7,713 nucleotides of DNA, taken from contig WQXX01000048.1 of assembly GCA_009781535.1 (NCBI GenBank), positions 1-7,713 of the forward strand. Direction: 5' to 3'. The position numbers were made by a program, and so were the translations under genes. Shown here piece by piece: positions 1 to 4,839 of this stretch (the stretch's first letter is position 1; each line of letters opens with the position of its first letter). Origin of the DNA: Coriobacteriia bacterium. GTDB taxonomy: Bacteria; Actinomycetota; Coriobacteriia; Coriobacteriales; UBA8131. Below the pieces are notes generated by a model, which saw only the letters and a program-made list of their open reading frames with translations, was not told the origin of the DNA and did no database searches.

Positions 1-758
1 ACAGCCTTATTGACCTTGGTTGCCAGCTCCTCGTTGTTGGTGAGGATAAAGCCGCCGCGCGGGCCGCGCAAGGTCTTATGCGAGGTGGAAGTCACAATGT
101 CGGCATAGGGAACAGGATTCTCGTGCGCCCCAACTGCAACGAGCCCGGCAATATGCGCCATATCCACGATCAGATACGCGCCCACCTCATGTGCTATCTC
201 GCTGAAACGCTTGAAATCAAGCTTGCGCGGGTAGGCGCTTGCACCTGCGATGATAGCCTTGGGACGGTGTTCTTTAGCGATCCGCTCAACCTCATCCATG
301 TTAAGCATCTCGGTGTTCGCGTCAACGCCATACGAGACCATGGTATGCCATAGGCCGGAGAAGTTGACAGGAGAGCCGTGGGTCAAATGCCCTCCGTGCG
401 CCAGACTCATGCCCATCACGGTGTCGCCTGGTTTTACCGTGGCGATATACGCCGCCAGGTTCGCGCTTGCACCGCTGTGGGGCTGCACGTTGGCAAAACT
501 CGCCCCAAAGAGCTCGCAAGCACGCTCGATAGCCAGTTTCTCGGCAACGTCGACTACATGACAGCCGCCGTAGTAGCGCTTTGAGGGGTAGCCTTCTGCA
601 TACTTGTTGGTCAGAACGCTTCCAACCGCCTCGAGCACGGCTCGCGAGGTAAAGTTCTCCGACGCGATAAGCTCAATGGTGCTGCGCTGGCGATTGAGCT
701 CATCGGCCAGTGCGGCGGCGATGAGCGGATCGCTTTTTGAGAGATACTCAGATGACAT
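1..758 (-). CDS. glyA: Serine hydroxymethyltransferase, 3' end cut by the window edge
   Basis: This cytosolic PLP enzyme interconverts serine plus tetrahydrofolate with glycine plus 5,10-methylene-tetrahydrofolate, the main source of one-carbon units. The frame reads from an ATG at 758-756 to the left window edge without a stop, giving about 252 of the usual roughly 415 residues. Family landmarks are in order: LIASENFTS near residues 30-38, TNKYAEGYPSKRYYGG near 50-65, HSGASANLAAY, the DMAHIAGLV stretch, and the PLP-lysine signature TSHKTLRGPRGG with the Schiff-base lysine at about residue 228. The start is fixed by GAAAGGTG a few bases upstream. It lies 42 bases downstream of glpX on the same strand with no terminator between them, so the two are probably co-transcribed. 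The missing C-terminal third cannot be judged. Identification is secure. Confidence 0.97.
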   Translation of the reverse strand, partial: MSSEYLSKSDPLIAAALADELNRQRSTIELIASENFTSRAVLEAVGSVLTNKYAEGYPSKRYYGGCHVVDVAEKLAIERACELFGASFANVQPHSGASANLAAYIATVKPGDTVMGMSLAHGGHLTHGSPVNFSGLWHTMVSYGVDANTEMLNMDEVERIAKEHRPKAIIAGASAYPRKLDFKRFSEIAHEVGAYLIVDMAHIAGLVAVGAHENPVPYADIVTSTSHKTLRGPRGGFILTNNEELATKVNKA

Positions 759-800
759 AAAACACCTTTCTATATTTTTTATGTGGTGCGCGATGCCGAC

Positions 801-1769
801 CTAGAAGTGGATCGTGCCGCCGTCGCTCCGTCTGACGGTTTTTACAAAACGCACGGTCTTGTCGGCAGAATTCATGATGATGGAGCTCGTGGTACATGAG
901 CCGTCATCAATGCGCACGCCATCAAGCATCTCGCCATCCGTCACGCCACAGGCAATGAAGGCGGTCTCGTCGCTGCGGATGAGCATGTCCATCGTCAGCG
1001 GTGCATCCAGATCGATACCTGCCGTCAGCTCGGCACGCGCACGCTTTTCTGCTCCATGCGAATCAAGCTCGAAACCGAGTTTGCCCATAAAAATGCCGCC
1101 GATGGCCTTAAGCCCCGCTGCCGCAAGCACACCTTCCGGCGCGCCGCCGCTGCCAAGGTACAGGTCGATGCCGGTGCCTGGCACCGCGGTGGCGATGGCG
1201 CCAAAGACGTCGCCATCGTCGATGAGACGGATGCGGGCTCCGGTCGCACGTACTGCCTTGATGAGGTCGGCATGACGGTCGCGCAGCAGGATGCACACAT
1301 TGACCTCGCTGATTGGCTTGTCCAGCGCGGTGGCAACCGCCCTTACATTAGCCTCAGGCGATGCGTCGATATGGACCAGACCACGACAGGCAGGACCGGC
1401 AGCGATTTTGTGCATGTAGGTGTCCGGAGCGAACAGCAGCGAGCCTTTGGGTGCGATGGCGATGGTAGTAAGCGCATTGGCGCGGTTGTAGGCACACAAG
1501 TTGGTGCCCTCAAGCGGATCGACCGCGATGTCGATCTCCTCGCCGCCTCTGCCTACTTCCTCGCCGATGTATAGCATCGGCGCCTCATCGCGCTCCCCTT
1601 CGCCAATAACAATCCGCCCCGAGAAATCTATCTCGTTGAAGGCATTGCGCATGGCTTCGGTAGCCGCTTTGTCGGCTGCGCGTTTGTCACCTCTGCCATT
1701 CCAGTCTGCGGCGGCGATGGCGGCAAGCTCGGCGACATTAAGGACTTGCATGATACGTGAGATGTCCAT
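801..1769 (-). CDS. glpX: Class II fructose-1,6-bisphosphatase (GlpX)
   Basis: This enzyme hydrolyses fructose-1,6-bisphosphate to fructose-6-phosphate, the committing step of gluconeogenesis, with Mg2+/Mn2+ in the cytosol. The 322-residue protein is close to the E. coli GlpX length of 336. The metal and active-site landmarks of the family are present: Asp33, Glu57 within IGEGERDEAP, DPLEGT at 84-89 (Asp84, Glu87), and Glu212 in GSGGAPEGV. These match the E. coli positions within one residue (family knowledge). An in-frame ATG at 1817 exists, but the start at 1769 (MDISRIMQVLN) is preferred. It has AGAAAGGG six bases upstream, the 16 extra residues look non-conserved, and the predicted glpX -10 box falls at the upstream ATG. 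It is first gene of a likely glpX-glyA operon. No frameshift or missing key residue is seen. Confidence 0.95.
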   Translation of the reverse strand: MDISRIMQVLNVAELAAIAAADWNGRGDKRAADKAATEAMRNAFNEIDFSGRIVIGEGERDEAPMLYIGEEVGRGGEEIDIAVDPLEGTNLCAYNRANALTTIAIAPKGSLLFAPDTYMHKIAAGPACRGLVHIDASPEANVRAVATALDKPISEVNVCILLRDRHADLIKAVRATGARIRLIDDGDVFGAIATAVPGTGIDLYLGSGGAPEGVLAAAGLKAIGGIFMGKLGFELDSHGAEKRARAELTAGIDLDAPLTMDMLIRSDETAFIACGVTDGEMLDGVRIDDGSCTTSSIIMNSADKTVRFVKTVRRSDGGTIHF

Positions 1770-1775
1770 GAGAAA

Positions 1776-1783
1776 CCCTTTCT
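1776..1783 (-). promoter_or_regulatory. Ribosome binding site that decides the glpX start
   Basis: On the minus strand this reads AGAAAGGG, six bases before the ATG at 1769-1767. No comparable site precedes the in-frame ATG at 1817, so translation most likely begins at 1769. Confidence 0.75.
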
Positions 1784-1807
1784 GACAGTTCAATTTCGCC
1801 TGTACAG

Positions 1808-1836
1808 ATGATACCATTGTGTGCAGATAACTTTGA
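1808..1836 (-). promoter_or_regulatory. Putative glpX-glyA promoter (extended -10)
   Basis: On the minus strand TGGTATCAT (1816-1808) is an extended -10 of the TGnTATAAT type. A weak -35 candidate, TCAAAG (1836-1831), sits 17 bases upstream. Transcription would start near 1800, leaving a leader of about 30 bases before the glpX ATG. The -35 is poor, so the call rests on the extended -10 and on position. Confidence 0.45.
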
Positions 1837-1860
1837 GACCACTTTGTGGGTTGATGTAAT
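1833..1860 (+). promoter_or_regulatory. Putative promoter of the EFR1/PstS-like unit
   Basis: TTGAGA (1833-1838), a 16-base spacer and TGTAAT (1855-1860) each match the sigma-70 consensus at five of six positions. The predicted transcription start is near 1867, downstream of the TTG codon at 1864, which supports translation from the ATG at 1885. Its -35 overlaps the -35 candidate of the opposing glpX promoter. Confidence 0.5.
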
Positions 1861-1884
1861 GCGTTGGTGACGGGTGGGATTGTT

Positions 1885-2712
1885 ATGGCACAGCATATGA
1901 TTTTCTATTTCACGGGGACCGGTAATAGCCTTAAGTCGGCATTGACCATTGCGCGCAAGTTGCAGGGATCGACAAACGATACGGCGCGGGTTGTCTGCAT
2001 GGGGCCGGATGAGCCTTTTTCTTTTACCGATTGTTGTGACACTATCGGTTTTGTCTTCCCCTGTCATTTTGGAGGCGTGCCTTGGCGCGTGCTTGAATAC
2101 GTGAGAGCCCTTGACCTTACTGGCCAGGAGAGCGCGTATCGCTATGCGGTGGTTACCTACGGCGGTGGTTTTGCCGCCACCTCACTCGGACAACTGAATG
2201 CTGTGCTTACCGAAAAGGGCTTCCCCCTTGATTATGGCGCGATGGCGCAGGCGTTTTCGACCTATGTGGTCTTGTATAAGATGAGCACAAAACTCAATGA
2301 GAAGACAACATTGCTTAAAACCAGGCTCGAGCAGGTGATCGCCGACATCCTCAAGCGGCATAGTTTGCCTCCCAAATGTATGAATGCGGTTGCGGGGATG
2401 TACAACAGGTTCGCAACATCAAACGGCGTCAAGAATGAGGATTGCCATTTTGCTGCGGGTGATGCCTGTGTGAGTTGCGGACAGTGCGCCAGAGTGTGTC
2501 CTGTAGGCAATATCACGCTGGAAGGCGACCCGCCGCGCCCGCGCTGGCATCACCGGTGTACACAGTGCCTTGCCTGCCTGCAGCTGTGCCCTCGCGAGGC
2601 GATCGATTTTGGCGCCAAGACGCGCGGGCGCGGGCGGTACAAGCATCCTGAGGTCACGGTGCCGATGCTTATCGCCTATAACCATAACCACACTGAGCCA
2701 CTTGGCTATTAG
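1885..2712 (+). CDS. EFR1-family protein: flavodoxin-like domain fused to 2[4Fe-4S] ferredoxin
   Basis: This 275-residue cytosolic protein is predicted to carry electrons between FMN and iron-sulfur clusters; the physiological partner is unknown. Residues 6-15 (IFYFTGTGNS) form the flavodoxin phosphate-binding loop, and FVFPCHFGG near 56-64 and VTYGGGFAATS near 90-100 are the following flavin-site loops of this family. The C-terminus has two complete CxxCxxCxxxC motifs, C195/C198/C201/C205 and C225/C228/C231/C235, each followed by the P residue usual for bacterial ferredoxin-type clusters. The frame is open back to TTG 1864, but ATG 1885 has GGTGGGA ahead of it and lies after the predicted transcription start. 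The domain order is that of EFR1 proteins of anaerobes (family knowledge). The PstS-like gene follows after 34 bases. The architecture is certain and the role is not. Confidence 0.88.
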   Translation: MAQHMIFYFTGTGNSLKSALTIARKLQGSTNDTARVVCMGPDEPFSFTDCCDTIGFVFPCHFGGVPWRVLEYVRALDLTGQESAYRYAVVTYGGGFAATSLGQLNAVLTEKGFPLDYGAMAQAFSTYVVLYKMSTKLNEKTTLLKTRLEQVIADILKRHSLPPKCMNAVAGMYNRFATSNGVKNEDCHFAAGDACVSCGQCARVCPVGNITLEGDPPRPRWHHRCTQCLACLQLCPREAIDFGAKTRGRGRYKHPEVTVPMLIAYNHNHTEPLGY

Positions 2713-2732
2713 CGGCAGCTCACACCTGGAAA

Positions 2733-2738
2733 AGGAGG
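2733..2738 (+). promoter_or_regulatory. Strong Shine-Dalgarno selecting a GTG start
   Basis: AGGAGG lies eight bases before GTG 2747-2749. The same frame is open upstream to ATG 2570, inside the preceding gene, but that longer version begins with Arg/Ala/Cys-rich sequence unlike a signal peptide. This site therefore decides the start. Confidence 0.85.
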
Positions 2739-2746
2739 CGTTTACC

Positions 2747-3922
2747 GTGGATAAAACACGTTCGCATCATTTCGCTGGATTTGGCAAACAGTTTAGTTTC
2801 ATCGCCCATATCGCTCTGTGCTGCCTACTCGTCACATCTTTGATGTGTGCATCTGCTTGTAATCTATTCAAGCCAACCGGCGAACCCGACAGGCTTGGTT
2901 CATATTCCCAGATAAACCAGGTCATCGCGCGAGGCCCTGATTGGAAGCAGATCGTCAAGAACAGCTCCTTCCAACTCGGAACCCCGTATGTAGCTGGGAA
3001 TTGGTTGGAGAATGGAAAGCCCGTCGACTTCTATGGATGTGACTTTGGCACGTATCCCCGTATCGATGGTTCCACGGTCGCCGTCCCTATGGCGATGGAG
3101 TTCGCACGCCAGCACCTCGGCTTTTCTGATGAGAATGCCTATTCCTTTGTCTTCTTTCACACCACACACGAGGCGTATCTCAATCTAATCCTCAAACAGA
3201 TCCCTTATGCAGGCGAGATCGGGCCGGGGGTATTCCAGACCGCTAACAACAAACCCATAGACCGTCTCCTGATGAATAACGAACACCCCGTAGACCTCAT
3301 CATCGCTACCGAGCCATCAGCAGAAGAGCTCGCGACAGCTGCAGCGAATCAGGTCAAGCTCGTCGTCAAGCCCGTGTGTTACGACGCCTTCGTGTTCATC
3401 ACGCACAAGGATAATCCGGTGGACAGCCTCACGCTTGATCAGATACGAGGCATCTACTCGGGAACGATCACCAATTGGAAGGAGCTGGGCGGTGTTGATG
3501 CGCCCATCGTTGCCTACCAACGCGAGGAAAACTCCGGCAGTCAGACGGGTATGCTCAACCTGGTGATGGGCGATGTGCCCATGCTCCCGCCCGAGACCGT
3601 TCAGATTGCCTGGGGCATGGGTGAGCTTGTGGACGCCGTCGCCGAGTACAAGAACAACACCGTAAGCATCGGCTACACGTACAAGTACTACATCGACACC
3701 CTGTACAAAAACGAGAACATCAAGATACTTAAGATCGACGGTATGTCTCCTGACGAAATCAGTCTCCGCAAAGGCACATATCCGCTTACCACCAACTACT
3801 ACGGTGTTATCAGAGGCGGAGACGAGGCTAAGGTTGGGGGTTTGTTCCTCAATTGGATGTTGTCAGTCGAAGGGCAGGAGTGCATCCGCCAGGCAGGGTA
3901 TGTGCCCTATTTTGGGTACTAG
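2747..3922 (+). CDS. PstS-like substrate-binding lipoprotein (phosphate-type ABC solute-binding family)
   Basis: This is a predicted extracytoplasmic ligand-binding lipoprotein of 391 residues. A basic N-terminus is followed by a hydrophobic stretch (about 15-37) ending in a lipobox-like CASAC, so Cys38 is the probable lipidated residue. The mature part resembles the PBP-like/PstS superfamily: IDGSTVAVPMA (107-117), which in PstS proteins contacts phosphate through Ser/Thr; LIIATEPSAEE (184-194); the YDAFVFITHKDNPVDSL stretch (212-228); IRGIYSGTITNWKELGG (233-249); and a second binding loop REENSGSQT (259-267). It closes with GLFLNWMLSVEGQECIRQAGYVP. The gene uses GTG with a strong Shine-Dalgarno, 34 bases after the EFR1 gene, suggesting one transcript. 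No permease or ATPase gene is near, so phosphate uptake is only one possibility; sensing or another oxyanion or ligand are alternatives. The fold is confident, the ligand is not. Confidence 0.85.
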   Translation: MDKTRSHHFAGFGKQFSFIAHIALCCLLVTSLMCASACNLFKPTGEPDRLGSYSQINQVIARGPDWKQIVKNSSFQLGTPYVAGNWLENGKPVDFYGCDFGTYPRIDGSTVAVPMAMEFARQHLGFSDENAYSFVFFHTTHEAYLNLILKQIPYAGEIGPGVFQTANNKPIDRLLMNNEHPVDLIIATEPSAEELATAAANQVKLVVKPVCYDAFVFITHKDNPVDSLTLDQIRGIYSGTITNWKELGGVDAPIVAYQREENSGSQTGMLNLVMGDVPMLPPETVQIAWGMGELVDAVAEYKNNTVSIGYTYKYYIDTLYKNENIKILKIDGMSPDEISLRKGTYPLTTNYYGVIRGGDEAKVGGLFLNWMLSVEGQECIRQAGYVPYFGY

Positions 3923-3954
3923 CGCTCCGTTAAGCAACCTTACGATAAGCTTGC

Positions 3955-3982
3955 TTGACAACACACGCACTTGACCTACCAT
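3955..3982 (+). promoter_or_regulatory. Candidate promoter upstream of the DUF454 gene (distal)
   Basis: A perfect TTGACA (3955-3960) is followed after 16 bases by TACCAT (3977-3982), which matches TATAAT at four of six positions. It lies almost 200 bases before the DUF454 gene, and the palindrome at 3995-4013 would lie just inside its transcript. It is weaker on position than the proximal candidate. Confidence 0.3.
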
Positions 3983-3994
3983 TCTCCTGATAGG

Positions 3995-4013
3995 CCCCGG
4001 ATCAGGTCCGGGG
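3995..4013. repeat. REP-like perfect palindrome, intergenic
   Basis: CCCCGGA, five bases (TCAGG), then TCCGGGG form a perfect 7-base-pair stem, followed by TGACA. It stands out as a GC-rich block in AT-rich intergenic DNA. The core resembles short dispersed elements of the form CCGGATCAGGTCCGG-GTGACA that recur in many bacterial genomes. No T-run follows, so it is not a standard intrinsic terminator, although it could stabilise the 3' end of the PstS-like transcript. Only one copy is in this window, so repetitiveness cannot be shown here. Confidence 0.6.
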
Positions 4014-4040
4014 TGACAAACTGAGTAGTATAATACTTTC

Positions 4041-4069
4041 TTGGAGTAGTTTGATTTATATGTTATAGT
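4041..4069 (+). promoter_or_regulatory. Candidate promoter upstream of the DUF454 gene (proximal)
   Basis: TTGGAG (4041-4046), a 17-base spacer and TATAGT (4064-4069) with a preceding TGT make an extended -10 promoter with a mediocre -35. Transcription would start near 4076, leaving a leader of about 100 bases in which I see no convincing riboswitch or attenuator. A further TATAAT at 4029-4034 lacks a -35. Confidence 0.45.
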
Positions 4070-4176
4070 AACAATTACATTTTCTCGATTGTTTTTCGCT
4101 GCACTTGAATGGTTTGATCTGCAGTACGACGTCCAGACATTGACGAATGCATAGCTTACACAGAACAGGTTTGCCA

Positions 4177-4614
4177 ATGAATCCAGTAAAGATTCTGTAC
4201 ATCATATTGGGTTTCATCTTCCTCGGACTCGGGGCAGTTGGCGCTTTTATCCCTGTATTACCTACCGTCCCCTTCCTACTCTTAACCGCCTTCTTCTTCT
4301 CGAAGGGCTCCAAGCGTTTCGAGAAATGGTTCATGACAACCAAGCTCTATAAGAAACATCTGGAGGGGTTCCTTGCAAACCGCACCATGACGCGCAAGAC
4401 CAAAGTCTATCTCCAGGGCCTTGCCACGGTGATGATCCTCATCTCGGTGTACGTGGTGCCGATCATGCATGTGAAGATCTTCCTGCTTGTGCTGCTGTTC
4501 ATCATGTATTGGTACTTCGCCTTCCGTATCAGGACCGTCAAACCTGCGGAAAAGGCGATGGAAGGCGTCATCCTGCCCAATGAGGACGAAGACCTGCGCG
4601 CCAGCGTGGACTGA
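4177..4614 (+). CDS. DUF454/YbaN-family small membrane protein
   Basis: This 145-residue inner-membrane protein has no known biochemical function. The N-terminal half carries the family signature: a hydrophobic segment ILGFIFLGLGAVGAF (10-24), then IPVLPTVPFLLLTAFFFSKGSKRFEKWF (25-52) with the invariant-looking LPTxPF core. Two further hydrophobic segments span about 80-95 and 97-115. A charged C-terminal tail ends in EDEDLRASVD, somewhat longer than E. coli YbaN (about 125 residues). The start at ATG 4177 is preferred over the in-frame ATG 4147 because a hydrophobic segment begins directly after it and an AGG lies upstream; 4147 has no visible Shine-Dalgarno, and the start is uncertain by ten residues. 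It probably stands alone between the PstS-like gene and the symporter. Its TGA stop is embedded in the first unit of the GC-rich repeat cluster. Confidence 0.85.
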   Translation: MNPVKILYIILGFIFLGLGAVGAFIPVLPTVPFLLLTAFFFSKGSKRFEKWFMTTKLYKKHLEGFLANRTMTRKTKVYLQGLATVMILISVYVVPIMHVKIFLLVLLFIMYWYFAFRIRTVKPAEKAMEGVILPNEDEDLRASVD

Positions 4615-4716
4615 CGCGCGCGGAGCGCGTGGAGCGCGTGGAGCGCGTGGAGCGCGTGGAGCGCGTGGGACTGACGTGCTTGGACTGACGCGCGCGAAGC
4701 GCGCGGACACGCGTGG
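4608..4716. repeat. GC-rich repeat and hairpin cluster between DUF454 and the symporter
   Basis: The block holds three copies of GGACTGACG (4608-4616, 4668-4676, 4682-4690). The five tandem 9-mers at 4622-4666 lie between the first two copies. Two hairpins flank them: ACGCGC (4614-4619) with GCGCGT (4625-4630), and CGCGCGC (4689-4695) with GCGCGCG (4699-4705) around a GAA loop. The palindrome CACGCGTG lies at 4708-4715. Much of it is alternating purine-pyrimidine. It starts inside the last codons of DUF454 and stops about a dozen bases before the symporter -35. No T-run follows either hairpin, so a rho-independent terminator is not supported. Confidence 0.85.
4622..4666. repeat. Five perfect tandem copies of a 9-base unit
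   Basis: The unit GGAGCGCGT is repeated five times without a mismatch (4622, 4631, 4640, 4649 and 4658), followed by a partial GGGA. Because the unit is nine bases long it keeps every reading frame open, which creates low-complexity Gly-Ala-Arg or Ala-Pro-Arg open frames that I do not regard as genes. Confidence 0.97.
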
Positions 4717-4727
4717 GCGAGCGCTCA

Positions 4728-4755
4728 TTGACTTTCTGTAGCGGATTGCTATAAT
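4728..4755 (+). promoter_or_regulatory. Strong promoter of the sodium:solute symporter gene
   Basis: TTGACT (4728-4733), a 16-base spacer and a perfect TATAAT (4750-4755) form the best sigma-70-type promoter in the window. The start would be near 4762, giving a leader of about 78 bases. An exact inverted repeat GGATT-N5-AATCC (4743-4747, 4753-4757) overlaps the -10. The leader can fold ACTGTG (4786-4791) onto CACAGT (4802-4807). AAGGGA lies shortly before the ATG at 4840. Confidence 0.75.
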
Positions 4756-4839
4756 CCAAAACCACTACGCAAGCGGCGTACTTCGACTGTGCCCTCCTAA
4801 CCACAGTACCGCATATTTAGGCGTTCAAGGGAATCAATC

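Noticed and set aside
814..1574. Long plus-strand open frames opposite glpX (for example 1056-1574)
   Set aside because: They are antisense to a complete, well-conserved GlpX and show no domain or ribosome site.
1770..1817. Upstream ATG at 1817 for glpX
   Set aside because: The upstream stretch lacks a ribosome site and overlaps the predicted -10 box, while 1769 has AGAAAGGG at the right spacing.
2570..2746. Upstream extension of the PstS-like gene to ATG 2570
   Set aside because: It overlaps the ferredoxin domain of the preceding gene in a different frame and lacks a signal peptide. AGGAGG before GTG 2747 gives the proper start with a lipoprotein signal.
2747..3922. Part of a complete pstSCAB phosphate transporter
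   Set aside because: The next gene is a DUF454 membrane protein behind a 254-base gap. No permease or ATPase is visible in the window.
3923..3957. Intrinsic terminator after the PstS-like gene (AAGCAA...TTGCTT)
   Set aside because: The stem is only six A/T-rich pairs with a 13-base loop and no T-run, and its right arm overlaps a TTGACA.
4077..4176. Riboswitch or attenuator in the DUF454 leader
   Set aside because: I found no long stem or known aptamer core. The leader is mostly AT-rich and unstructured by eye.
3863..4177. Minus-strand open frame across the intergenic gap containing HPGPDPGPIRR
   Set aside because: The recognisable peptide is only the translation of the REP-like palindrome, and the frame overlaps the real genes on both sides.
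4487..4741. Open frames through the 9-mer array giving (Gly-Ala-Arg)n on the plus strand, and (Ala-Pro-Arg)n or (Ser-Thr-Arg)n on the minus strand
   Set aside because: They exist because a 9-base repeat keeps all frames open. They overlap the DUF454 gene in another frame, lack a Shine-Dalgarno and resemble no protein family.
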